From Sipunculus nudus (lineage: Eukaryota > Annelida > Sipuncula > Golfingiida > Sipunculidae), in assembly GCA_026874595.1 (NCBI GenBank), contig CM049322.1:28709340-28773339 (forward strand): a DNA stretch of 64,000 nt, given 5' to 3'. Made by a program: the position numbers and the translations under genes. How positions within the stretch are numbered: position 1 is the first letter of the stretch; every line of letters begins with the position of its first letter. Shown here in pieces: positions 36,257 to 48,303 of this stretch. A model generated the notes under the pieces. It did not search any database. It was not told where the DNA came from and was given only the letters and a program-made list of their open reading frames with translations.

Positions 36257-37169
36257 TGTCCGAATTTCAGATCACGATCGGAGATATTGGAATGGAAAAG
36301 CGGCTTGTTTGTTCAATGACTGGCTGCCATGGCAACAAACTTGTATAGTTCATCTTCCATGTGTGTATGAGCAAAACGATATTCATTTCATTTCAAAGAA
36401 ACGATTTATATATAATTAACTGAAAAACATGATGTTTCCCCGTGCTAAGATCACTAGCCGATCAGTGACACTTATATTACGTCGGTCATCCGCGCGTTTG
36501 GTGAGTTTTTTAATGTTACAAAATTGTTTAAGTGGATAAATCAGCAATACAACTTTTGCACACGAACCAAAAAAGCCCGGTCAGCCTGACGGTTAATATT
36601 TGCATTGCCCTTTGCCTAACTTAGTGTGACCTCTTATTTCAACCAATGAAAGTGTGAGCCGACGATGTCAGAAAACACAATATTTAGGTCAACCAATAGC
36701 TGGCCGGTTTGACCTGTGACGTTTATGCAAAAAACTCTGGCGTCAAATGGCACCGTGGGCTAGACGGTGTCAGGTAAACTGTTGAATGTTGTCATGTTTT
36801 ACGCAAGTTTCGCTGAGTTACAGAACAACACACTATAGGCCAGAGATTGGGCGACCAAGAGTGATTCTTGCGCTTTTAAAAAAATATTCATATTTTAGTA
36901 AGGGGTCACCGGCCAGAATAAGCAGCTGATAAACAATCAATATCGAAAGGTCACAGCTGATATGTTCCTTATATGGGATATGCCCTCAGAAATTTGAGCA
37001 TTGAACACACGGCAGGACCTGCGCACGCATGCAGTTATGGTGCTCATTTTGCATAACATGGCATGACCTGGGGTCGTAACCATAATCACGAAACTTCGTG
37101 GGGAACGTGGCTGACAAAGAATCGATTGAAATTTACTAGCAGAGAATTATGGAAATATTTTTTCTTACA

Positions 37170-37301
37170 AAGAAACAAAAAATTCCATGGTTTTCAATGA
37201 CTTCACTAATAAATCACAAAATTCCATGATTTTCCAGCCATGGAAAAACTTTTTTAAAATTCAAGGATTTTCCATGGTTTTCAAGAGGCGTGGGAACCCT
37301 G
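37170..37301. repeat. Right terminal region of the hAT-like element
   Basis: Inverse of the left end: attccatggttttcaatgac, gattttccatggttttcaag and terminal ggaaccctg. Only the outer 9 bp are perfectly inverted; the rest is matched by repeated motifs. Confidence 0.8.
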
Positions 37302-37376
37302 ATTTATACCCTGTCAAGCCGAAGTAGCTCTGTTTATTGCCTATGTACCCTGTCAACCCATGAGTTCTTGTTGCGC
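37302..37376. repeat. 41-bp minisatellite, right part
   Basis: atttataccctgtcaagccg then gcctatgtaccctgtcaacc continue the array phase of 32355-32905 directly after the element, as two degenerate units. Confidence 0.75.
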
Positions 37377-37463
37377 CGCGCCTCTGAAATACCCGATATA
37401 TTCATTTATTTGTTTAGGACTATCTTGCTTTTTTTCTAATTACCCAAGTTACGTTGAATAAAG

Positions 37464-37652
37464 GCGTGAACCCACCAAGGCCGACACGCATCTCGACACA
37501 GCGCGACGCAGACCGACACAGAAATCAGGCGACACACACTGACACTTGGTTGTGTCGGTTTGCGTCGCCTAGCGTGTCGTGAAGTGTGTCGTGCAGCCAA
37601 AATAACAAACCAATTGACCGACACACCCGCGACACACATTGGGGTTCATGAC
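37464..37652. mobile_element. GC-rich foldback element with gacaca/tgtgtc arms
   Basis: The core gcgacgcagaccgacacag (about 37502-37520) pairs with tgtgtcggtttgcgtcgc (about 37551-37568). Outer gtgaaccca (37465) pairs imperfectly with tggggttcat (37640). Many cgacac motifs repeat within. It is strikingly GC-rich for the region. No target duplication is certain. Confidence 0.65.
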
Positions 37653-39477
37653 ACGGAGATTATCGCGTGTTGGCCGGAAGTTGAACTTTTTAGATTATCT
37701 GTTGCAAGTGTTTAGCAATAAAGCCATAGCAACTATATATTTTATATTTTGAATTTTAAGATTTAAACAAGACAAAGGCTCCGATGACAACGGGGTGCGT
37801 TTGAGCGATACTCTCATGAGCCCTGTTTTTCAGGAAATATGAGGGGGGCAATCCACCGAGTTCGGGCAAAAGCCCCGTTCATGATATTGAGGACAGTATA
37901 GCCACCAGCCAGAATATAAAAACTTTCTCAATATCATTTTCCAACACATAATACGGTATGTATAATTTGAGAATAAAAGTTATTTTTGCTTAGTTTTCAT
38001 TATTTGTTTGAACATTCACGATATCCTACATTTCTTGTTATGAGATGCGCAACTGAAAGAGAATTGATATAAATATTAAGAAACAAGAAAAACTGAAAAT
38101 ATGATCTCGAAATCGTTTAGTACATAAGTACGCGTTTTGTTCCCCTAAAAAGAGAAGGGGACACATAAAACTTTGTCCCCGTTATAATTTGTCCATTTCC
38201 CTAAAAAGTGGGGAGGACATACTGCCCCCCCCCCCCGCCCCGAGGCCCATGATTTCTGACGTCCCTGACGTTATTGATAACATCGATACTTTATATTACA
38301 TATTGCTACCATTCAATTAAATATTTATTTATTTTTTAATTTTGTGATCACTGTAGGGCATATATGGGTTTATAATTTCACCATTTTACCTTTACTTGAA
38401 TCAAGTGTTAGCGCAACAATTTCCCCAGGTGCTTATATACCGGCCAAAGCTCCGTTTGACTAATATTCTTTGAATGATCAATGCCTTGAGGGAGGGGTAA
38501 ATGTTCAACAACTGTATACTATCATGACATGGAAAAAGCGTATGATTTTCCAGACCGAATATAAATTATTGGTGGGAAACGGGGAGTGCAAAGGGCTAAG
38601 ACAAGATCGTTGTTTTAATTATCAGTAGTCTATCCAGTAAATGAGGTTAAGGCAACGGGGTCTGGAAAAGTTTGTACTCCACATATTACGTATTTCAAGC
38701 CTTCTATCAAACGACAAACTTGGCTCATCCCGTGGTATGAGATTATATCCACCCTAAAGAGGAAGAGCAGTCCCTGTGGTTTTGCTCAGGTTTGTGTTTT
38801 GTTTTAAAGGACCTGCTTTAAAGGACCTGATACATAACATAAAGCTTTTTTATCAGTTTTTTATTAACTGATTTGGTGTTTTTTATTTATTTAATATCAA
38901 GTATAAATGCAGTGAATATGCTGTTTATTAAAAAAAATAAGAAACATTATATATTCAGAACTTTTATGCAGAAATGATATACAAAGAAAAATGGAGTGTA
39001 TCGTCAATACATATCGGATATCGAATTGAGTGTATCGCAATACGTATTGTACCTAAATAGGCAGACCGATACCCAGTCCTAGGCAGGACCGATGCAAGAC
39101 AACAGAAAACTGTCTCCTGATTGGCTGGAAGTGACCTTGACATTGACCCACTCACTCCACGTAGTGCTGCGTGTCGGTATGTGCCGTGAAAAGTGCGTCG
39201 CACTTCCAGTTCCACTGCACGATCCGTGTAGAGGGATGTGTTTATTATCCTTTGTGCGTATTTATTGCTGTATATGTTTTGTTGGCGAGTATATGCATTA
39301 TGAACCGCTGGAGAACCGCCCTGCTAACTTTTAGTATGTATGCTCGTTAACGATATTTAAGAAACAGTCATAATGAAAAGCTCTGAATAATCATAATTAT
39401 GCGGCACCATTAGGGTCTATTTTAAAGAATGTCTTTAATGCCAAATTAGAGAAATATATGATACTGACAGAAATATG
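37653..39477. other. Spacer, no gene firmly seen
   Basis: Holds a C-run with ggggacat / gtcccc motifs at about 38150-38240 that may be a repeat fragment, and an 80-codon plus-strand ORF at 39092-39334 of unclear status. No splice model is supported. Confidence 0.35.
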
Positions 39478-42400
39478 AACAAATAGACTGCGGGTCTTAA
39501 GGCTAAATGACAAATAGACTACAGGTCTCAAGATAATAAGACAAACAGACTACAGGTCTCAATGCTAAATCACAATAAGACTACAGGTCTTAAGGCTAAA
39601 TGAGAAATAGACTACAGGTCTCAAGATAATATGACAAACAGACTACAGGTCTCAATGCTAAATCACAATAAGACTACAGGTCTTAAGGCTAAATGAGAAA
39701 TAGACTACAGGTCTCAAGATAATATGACAAATAGACTACAAGTCTTAAGGCTTAATGACATATGGACTGTAGGTCTTTAGGCTAAATGACAAATATACAA
39801 CATGGCAAAGGCTAAATGACAAATAGACCATATGTCTCAAGACTTAATGACAAACAGACTTCAAGTCTTAAGTCTAAATGAGAAATCGACTACAAGTATT
39901 AAGTCTAAATGAGAAAAAGAAGTCTTAAGGCTAAATGACAAATAAACTACATGTCAAAGGCTAAATGACAAATAGACACCATGTCTTAAGGCTAAATGAC
40001 AAATAGACTACAGGTCTGAAGGCAAAATGACAAATAGACTACAGGTCTGAAGGCAAAATGACAAATAGACTACAGGTCCCAATGCTAAATCACAATTCGA
40101 CTACAGGTCATAAGGCTAAATGAGAAATAGACTACATGTCTTAAGGCTATTTGACAAATAGAACACAAGTCTTAAGGCTTAATGACATATGGACTGTAGG
40201 TCTTTAGGCTAAATGACAAATAGACTACAGGTCTCAAGGCTAAATGACAAATAGGCTACAGTTCTTAAGGCTATATGATAAACAGACTACAGTTCATAAG
40301 GCCTGATGACAAAGAGACTACAAGTCAAAGGCTAAATGACAAATAGACTACAGGTCTCAATGCCAAATGACATATAGACTACAGGTCTCAAGGCTAAACG
40401 ACAAATAGACTACAGGTTTTAGGGCTAAATGACAAATAGACTACGGGTATTAAATCTAAATGACAAATAGACTACAGGCCTCAATGCTAAATCACAAATA
40501 GACTACAGGTCTTAAGGCTAAATGACAAATAGACTGAAAGTCTCAATGCCAAATGACAAATGGACTGAAGGTCTCAATGCTAAATCACAATAAGACTACA
40601 GGTCTTAAGGCTAAATGAGAAATAGACTACAGGTCTCAAGATAATATGACAAATAGACTACAAGTCTTAAGGCTTAATGACATATGGACTGTAGGTCTTT
40701 AGGCTAAATGACAAATATACAACATGGCAAAGGCTAAATGACAAATAGACCATATGTCTCAAGACTTAATGACAAACAGACTTCAAGTCTTAAGTCTAAA
40801 TGAGAAATCGACTACAAGTATTAAGTCTAAATGAGAAAAAGAATGCAAGTCTTAAGGCTAAATGACAAATAAACTACATGTCAAAGGCTAAATGACAAAT
40901 AGACACCATGTCTTAAGGCTAAATGACAAATAGACTACAGGTCTGAAGGCAAAATGACAAATAGACTACAGGTCTGAAGGCAAAATGACAAATAGACTAC
41001 AGGTCCCAATGCTAAATCACAATTCGACTACAGGTCATAAGGCTAAATGAGAAATAGACTACATGTCTTAAGGCTATTTGACAAATAGAACACAAGTCTT
41101 AAGGCTTAATGACATATGGACTGTAGGTCTTTAGGCTAAATGACAAATAGACTACAGGTCTCAAGGCTAAATGACAAATAGGCTACAGTTCTTAAGGCTA
41201 TATGATAAACAGACTACAGTTCATAAGGCCTGATGACAAAGAGACTACAAGTCAAAGGCTAAATGACAAATAGACTACAGGTCTCAATGCCAAATGACAT
41301 ATAGACTACAGGTCTCAAGGCTAAACGACAAATAGACTACAGGTTTTAGGGCTAAATGACAAATAGACTACGGGTATTAAATCTAAATGACAAATAGACT
41401 ACAGGCCTCAATGCTAAATCACAAATAGACTACAGGTCTTAAGGCTAAATGACAAATAGACTGAAAGTCTCAATGCCAAATGACAAATGGACTGAAGGTC
41501 TCAAGGCTAATTGACAAAAAGACTACATGTCTCAAGGCTGAATGACCAATAAACTACATGTCAAAGGCTAAATGACAAATAGACTACATGTCAAAGGCTA
41601 AACGACAAATAGACTACAGGTCTTAAGGCTAAATGACAAACAGGCTGCAGTTCTTAAGGCTAAATGATAAACAGACTACAGTTCATAAGGCCTGATGACA
41701 AATAGACTACATGTCAAAGGCTAAACGACAAATAGACTACAGGTCTTAAGGCTAAAATGACAAACAGGCTGCAGTTCTTAAGGCTAAATGATAAACAGAC
41801 TACAGTTCATAAGGCCTGATGACAAATAGACTACATGTCAAAGGCTAAATGACAAATAGACTACAGGTCTCAATGCCAAATGACAAATAGACTACAAGTC
41901 TCAAGGATAAATGACAAATAGACTACAGGTTTTAAGGCTAAATGACAAATAGACTACGGGTATTAAATCTAAATGACAAATAGACTACAGGCCTCAATGT
42001 TAAATCACAAATAGACTACAGGTCTTAAGGCTAAATGACAAATATACTACAGGTTTTAAGGCTAAATGACAAATAGACTACATTTCTCAAGGCTGAATGA
42101 CCAATAAACTACATGTCAAAGGCTAAATGACAAACAGACTACATGTCAAAGGCTAAATGACAAATAGACTACATGTCAAAGGCTAAATGACAAACAGGCT
42201 GCAGTTCTTAAGGCTAAATGATAAACAGACTACAGTTCATAAGGCCTGATGACAAATAGACTACATGTCAAAGGCTAAACGACAAATAGACTACAGGTCT
42301 TAAGGCTAAATGACAAACAGGCTGCAGTTCTTAAGGCTAAATGATAAACAGACTACAGTTCATAAGGCCTGATGACAAATAGACTACATGTCAAAGGCTA

Positions 42401-43390
42401 AATGACAAATAGACTACAGGTCTCAATGCCAAATGACAAATAGACTACAAGTCTCAAGGATAAATGACAAATAGACTACAGGTTTTAAGGCTAAATGACA
42501 AATAGACTACGGGTATTAAATCTAAATGAAAAATAGACTACAGGCCTCAATGTTAAATCACAAATAGACTACAGGTCTTAAGGCTAAATGACAAATATAC
42601 TACAGGTTTTAAGGCTAAATGACAAATAGACTACATTTCTCAAGGCTGAATGACCAATAAACTACATGTCAAAGGCTAAATGACAAACAGACTACATGTC
42701 AAAGGCTAAATGACAAATAGACTACATGTCAAAGGCTAAATGACAAACAGACTACAGGTCTCAATGCCAAATGACAAATAGACTACAGGTCTCAAGGCTA
42801 AATGACAAATAGATTACAGGTTTTAAGGCTAAATGACAATTAGACTACGGGTATTAAATCTAAATGACAAATAGACTACAGGCCTCAATGCTAAATCACA
42901 AATAGACTACAGGTCTTAAGGCTAAATGACAAATATACTACAGGTTTTAAGGCTAAATGACAAATAGACTACAGTTCTCAAGGCTAAATGACAAATAGAC
43001 TACAGGTCTTAAGGCTAAATGACAAATAGACTGAAAGTCTCAATGCCAAATGACAAATGGACTGAAGGTCTCAAGGCTAAATGACAAATAGACTACAGGT
43101 CTTAAGGTTAAATGACAAATATACTACAGGTTTTAAGGCTAAATGACAAATAGGCTACAGTTTTTAAGGCTATATGATAAACAGACAACAGTTCATAAGG
43201 CCTGATGACAAATAGACTACATGTCAAAGGCTAAATGACAAATAGACTGCGGGTCTTAAGGCTAAATGATAAATAGACTACAGGTCTTAAGGCTAAATGA
43301 CAAATAGACTGAAAGTCTCAATGCCAAATGACAAATGGACTTAAGGTCTCAAGGCTAAATGACAAATAGACTACAGTTCTTAGGGCTCTA
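39478..43390. repeat. 31-bp satellite array, about 125 units, with nested higher-order repeats
   Basis: The unit aatgacaaatagactacagg followed by tcttaaggcta is 31 bp and repeats for almost 4 kb. Variant units (ggcctgatgac, aggcctcaatg, gtattaaatct, gtcaaaggct) recur in fixed order, making higher-order repeats: a segment of about 922 bp (39650-40571) is followed by a near-identical copy (40572-41498) differing by a 5-bp indel near 39908/40835. A second order of about 553 bp links 41850-42180 with 42400-42730, and 93-bp and 125-bp sub-orders occur near 39560 and 41590. Units contain stops on the plus strand. It appears to be non-coding, recently expanding satellite DNA. Confidence 0.95.
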
Positions 43391-43518
43391 TCACGGTACA
43401 AAATATTATGTGAAACATAAAAATGGCAAGAATAATAAGTTATATTATTGGACATACAGATTTATGATAACTGGAGTGTTAATTATAGTTTCTGATACAA
43501 ACGCTGTTGAAAACTTAC

Positions 43519-43588
43519 CTTTGTTGTGTGGCTGAGGGTTGTAGCATCTCAGAGCGGTGTAAACGTGGAACCTGTAACCAGTGTACAT
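43519..43588 (-). CDS. Candidate first coding exon
   Basis: ATG followed by 23 codons (MYTGYRFHVYTALRCYNPQP and on) ends at a good AAG/gtaagt donor facing the 31-bp satellite. The frame upstream of the ATG is closed by a stop, fitting a 5' end, and the DNA just upstream (43600-43780) is GC-rich. If real, its first intron spans the satellite. No partner exon was found; the exon could be fortuitous. Confidence 0.3.
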
Positions 43589-43599
43589 GGAAATCACAA

Positions 43600-45873
43600 A
43601 ACCTTATATGATCGCACACCCTCCCTGTGAGCCGCGTGTTACGATTCTACGGAGAGCGGGGACGGCGCTGATGACGATGAGACACGGCCAACCTCCACTA
43701 GTCCTCAACACAGATCATATTCCACGTATCGCGTCTGCTGCCCGTTGCTTAGCAACGAGCACTGCTTCATTCTGATGGCATCGTTAGAAAACTGCCGGTT
43801 GTGTGTTACTCGAATACAAGGTGTTATACTGTATGTCCCTACTAGGGAAGTTCTCAAAGGAATGTAACGCACAATAGCTCGACGCCGTTTGTAATCTCCT
43901 TATCTACTGTATCTCCTTATGCTCAGAGTTACAGTCATGTTAGGCGGACAATAGAATCAGGAATAATTCTGTCAATAATCTAGCTTTAAACTGCTTAACA
44001 AGAGAGGCATTTTGTATACAGACTGCATGTACATAGCGTCAATCTAGATGCGAACTTACTACTCAGAATCATTTTTCCTCTGTGTTTTCGTCTTTGTCCC
44101 AGAGTTTCAAAGTTATTACTTTTGAAGTTGGATTAAGAGCACTCATCGACAGAGATATGATGGTTCATTGTAAACCAGTCCAAATGCAGCTGTTTGCAAA
44201 GGGAAAGTGTGCGTAATAATTGTGTATGGACAAAGGACTTGATTTTGTGTTTGTAACGATTGATGTATAGTTTAAAGGTGCTCTATAACTGAAAAAGTGT
44301 AGATTAAACAATTACGAAGGGAATTATTATAATTGAGAAACCCGACATGCTCCTGACATACACATGCATGTATTAACTGTCTTGATTGCAGTCTATTTGT
44401 TTATTTTATCCTAACATAATTTAATTTTTCTCAAACTGTGTCTTTCAAATCTAACATAATATCGCTCCTGTTCGTTGTAATTGTTGTCCCTTAGTTATAT
44501 ATTACAAAGATTTGGTGTATAAAGGTGTGTAAAATACCAGCAGAAACACATTTCTTGCAAGGCTGGTTAAGATTTAATTGTGTGGCAGTCCTCGCGGAGA
44601 ACCTTCTGAGTAACCCATACTGATAAATCTGCCCAAATATACAGTTTATTCTTAAAAATGTAGCCCATTGTATTAATGTTTACAGAACAGATATAAGCAT
44701 ATCAAGAATGCTGCAACCTGCTGCTATGTTTCACGCTACAAGTCAAAGCATAAGGGGTTCTATTGACGTCATTTGCTGCCCTCCCTGTAAACATAATTTC
44801 AGAAGGAAGTACCAGTGACACGTACTGCCATTCTAAAATAGGAACATTCTGTAAGGAGAAACTGTAAGTTGGGCCTACAGCGGCTGTTAACGTTTTCTTT
44901 AGCACAAGAACTATGATGAATTTCAGTCCGGAATTTCTGCATGATATTTATTAATTAAAAGTCTTTGATTCTGAGATGCAGAAGCACGCTTAAGGCCCAT
45001 TACTCGGATATTAGGCCACAGTGATAAAATTGTGAATATCTATCTATAAATTTAATACAAACTAAATACTATTTTCCTTTATATAAAATGATTTAACATT
45101 GTTACTTCATTTGTGATAATAAAATCCCCAATGTATCAAAAGCCAATGGAAATTAAACATTTATTTTAAAATTCTCAATGTGTTTGAAGTAACAAAACAT
45201 GTTTATGAGTGTTGTGTAAGCCTTAAAAGTATAACGTTTCCGTCTTCGATGATATGTGGATTTATTATGGCCTTATTCAATTACACAATAAGACCAGCAG
45301 GACGTCACGGTGTGGCCGGTGAGTGTGACAGGTCAGCACGAGGCCGCAGCACACGGCGGGCTGTCTCAAGTGAACCATGTCAAACCAAGCGCCGTGCGCC
45401 GCCTTATCTCACCTGTTGATGTCAGTGCTGAAATATCATCATATGCTTCACTCTGAAAGCTCAATAAAAGCTTCAAATTAAGCTTAATTGCTCTCAATTT
45501 TAATAATTTATAAGCTTATATCCATATGTTTATACGACATGAAAATTAATTCCAAAAACCTTGTTGCAAATAAAGGTGTCATTTGTGCTGTTTGTTTTAC
45601 TGTTGATTATGAATTAAAGCTAATGGCTATATATTGTTTAGATCTCAGTGTACTATTGTGATCATTTCATAATTTTATCAATTGTGTGCCCAACTGAATT
45701 TGATGACTGTAATAGTTAAAGCATACATACCTTTCCTTGTTGTTATGAACAAGTTTATTACGTTCGATTTGTAATACTGACCTAATAAACAGCATTGACA
45801 CAGGCAATTATAAAAAAAAAATCTATTCCGGTTTCGGGAAAACTCCATCAAATGCAATTATGGGGATTATCAC
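43600..45873. other. Spacer with a GC-rich patch at its left end
   Basis: 43600-43780 is relatively GC-rich and may be a promoter for the candidate exon at 43588. The rest is AT-rich. A possible 40-bp minus-strand exon near 45452-45413 has acceptor and donor consensus but is too short to support. Confidence 0.3.
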
Positions 45874-45908
45874 TATAGCTCAGTTGACTTTTAGTAAACT
45901 GAGCTATA
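45874..45908. repeat. Perfect 12-bp stem hairpin
   Basis: tatagctcagtt and aactgagctata are exact inverse complements around an 11-nt loop. Confidence 0.8.
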
Positions 45909-47614
45909 TGTACTTTTCATAACCATAACAGTTTACCTAATGAATATCGTTCAGTCGGAAATGACATTTAAAATGGGTTTTTAGGACTATCGGTTATGTA
46001 ATTACGGCCCTTTTAATATATGACATCCTAAATTTCTAGTGAAAATGACAATTTGCTATAGGTAGAATATTTTACCTAGACATTAAATACCATCAGTGGA
46101 TCCATTACTATTGAGAAACTTTGAAATGATTTCTGTCCAAACTCATTTAACTGCTACTTGAAGCATCCGATAATCATTTCCCACCAAAGGCGAATTTTCT
46201 GTTTCAAACCTAATTTATTTTAGAATAAATGATTGGAAGTCTCGATGAATAAAAACAGAATTGACTTTTATTATATTCATATTATTGTGGAAGACATTTG
46301 ACATCGCAAAAAAACATGTGCTGAATATTACCATGTTCCCTTAATTAACTCAAAATTACCTAGACACTAAAAACCAAATTGTACATGTCGAATTGATTAT
46401 AGAGTTTGATTTCATAGAGACATTGTATTGAAGGACAGCGGAGCACGGACATTAAATGTGATCAAACATGCGTTCCTTTATAATTAAAAAAAAACCAGAC
46501 ACAAGATAACAAGAAGCAACCTTTTTTGTAAATAACACAAAGGACTGTGATTGATATGGCCATCACTGTGGCATTCTGTACATTGCTGAATCTTTACTTT
46601 CTAATCATATTACCGGGCCATGTCTTACCCGTCTTAATTAAACTTGTTATTGTGTCACTGATTTCAGGTTCATTAATTTCAAAGTTTGCCATTTCTTCAA
46701 AAAAGCACCGCTTTGACTGCAATTAGATTTTATAAAAATTATGTATGAAAATTTTCGTTTGATCAAAAAAGTAAGTTTTCCTAGAATTATTTGTTTCCCT
46801 TTCCATGGCTAAAGTTGCAAAATTTCAAAGTTTCTCGATTAATATGAAAACAAATATGGACCTCGGTTGAGATTTATTTTTTTACGGATGGAAGGTCTTC
46901 AAAACACATTACATAGTGTATTGAGGTGTTGACGGCAATCTGCCCCTAGCATGTGATATGGTCATTGGCACATTTAACTATTATAACTCCTATATAACAA
47001 CCGTGCGGCCGATGAATTAACGTAACAAGTGGTAACTACGTAATTTGCATTTTCAGAACATTTGGCAGTTTTGTTATTTCCTAACACTTTTCATGTACAA
47101 CATGCATGTATGTCTTTTTCTCAACATTCTATCAGATTGCAATTAATAGTTTGATATCATGTCATATTGCCATTAGATTTTAGGTTTTGGTGTAGATCTG
47201 GCACATGATTCGGATTGGGAACGTCCAAATAGGTATTGGGACCTTCCCACAACAGGGATTCACAGAATGCAAATAAATCTCTAGATATGATAATTATCAT
47301 TATATATCTCCACAAGGTGGCGACATGTATCATACTTTACCCTCGCTTTTTCTGTCAGCAAATCTACGCAAAATTAATCTGAACAGATGATGCTGAAATT
47401 TTTTGGAGGGTTTGGAAAATGTCCAAGGAATAATCCATTGATTTGTGGGTGTTCTGTATCACCATAAATCATTTAACCAAAGGATACTGACCCATTGTTA
47501 CGGCTTTTTCATTAGCACAGAGCTATTGATTGGTATTAGTGGGTGGCTCTGTTCTGGAGGTGGCCTGGGTGGAGTTGATAAACGGTGACAGGTATGTAGA
47601 CCTATAGACAAAAT
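45909..47614. other. AT-rich spacer, no gene seen
   Basis: No frame, repeat or splice pair that I can support. Confidence 0.4.
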
Positions 47615-47810
47615 ATTAATTCCTGAGCACGAATTGGTGGTAAGAGAAACATAATCAGAAAGTGCGCAATTAGTTTCCCTAAGAAAAATTTATTCTTTCG
47701 TATCAATTACTAAATACATGTACTGTTACCATCTAATTATTCGTGCACACGAATTAGTTGGAAGTCAGAATTCTGAATTCGTGCGCACGCATTACTAATT
47801 TACTCTGTTG
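47615..47810. repeat. Cluster of palindromic cgtgcacacgaatta motifs
   Basis: gcacgaatt at about 47629, attcgtgcacacgaat (palindrome, 47739-47754) and gaattcgtgcgcacgcatta at about 47777 recur within 200 bp, alternating in orientation. Probably the arms of a degenerate foldback repeat. Confidence 0.5.
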
Positions 47811-48018
47811 AATTAATCGATACTTTTACCTTATCGTCACTCACCTTTGTGCTATCGATCAACAACAGTATTTCACGAGGTCTTTTCTTATTTTATTTGA
47901 AATTTAAAAAATGAGTAATCGTATTCCCTTACAAAATAAATCACAGACTGACAGCTTAAAAAGAGACGGACTATCATTCTCAAGCACCGTCTACAACCAT
48001 ATGCGTTTCTTCCTTTAG

Positions 48019-48300
48019 CGCGTCTTTCCGGCATCCGTCAACATCGAGTCAAATAATGCATACAAGTTTATCCGCTTCCACACCGTGTCCTTCAACATCG
48101 AGTCAAATGATTTATACAGGTTTATCCGCTTCCGCATCATGTCCACCAATTTGGAGTCAAATTATGTATACAGTTTTATCCGCTCCTACATCATGTCAGT
48201 CAACATCGAGTCAAATTATGTATACAGGATTATCCGCTTCCACACCGTGTCCGTCTGTACGGACACGTCTATGTCATGTTTATTCTCCGCCAGTCGTCAT
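48019..48300 (+). repeat. 54-bp tandem repeat, four copies (18-codon period), possibly coding
   Basis: Four units starting near 48041, 48095, 48149 and 48203 keep exact 54-bp spacing. Two plus-strand frames stay open across it. One reads 18-residue units with VNIESNYVY-RFIRFHTVS and extends from an acceptor-like tttccttcctttag-type site at 48018 to a TGA/TAA beyond 48300; the other reads STSSQIMYTGLSASTPCP. The exact multiple of three with conserved length fits selection on coding, but two open frames and no donor site leave it undecided. Confidence 0.6.
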
Positions 48301-48303
48301 TAA

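Larger units (their letters stand above)
32906..37301 (-). mobile_element. Degenerate hAT-like DNA transposon, about 4.4 kb, with TIRs and 5-bp target duplication
   Basis: Ends are CAGGGTTCC at 32906 and its inverse GGAACCCTG ending 37301. Immediately outside, ATTTA occurs on both sides (32901-32905 and 37302-37306). Because the element sits inside the 41-bp array, the empty site can be read from neighbouring units (tgtatttacac), which confirms a single ATTTA before insertion. Subterminal regions of both ends are packed with ttttccatg and ccatggttttcaa motifs, as expected for transposase binding sites. The interior carries a broken BED-finger transposase on the minus strand. The element is inactive by its visible stop and frameshifts. 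Confidence 0.9.

Noticed and set aside
36120-36419. Plus-strand ORF of 99 codons
   Set aside because: Shadow of the BED-finger transposase on the opposite strand.
39478-43390. CRISPR-like array because of a short regular repeat
   Set aside because: Units are contiguous 31-mers with no unique spacers, so this is a satellite in a eukaryotic context.
45413-45452. 40-bp minus-strand internal exon candidate
   Set aside because: Consensus splice ends but too short and isolated.
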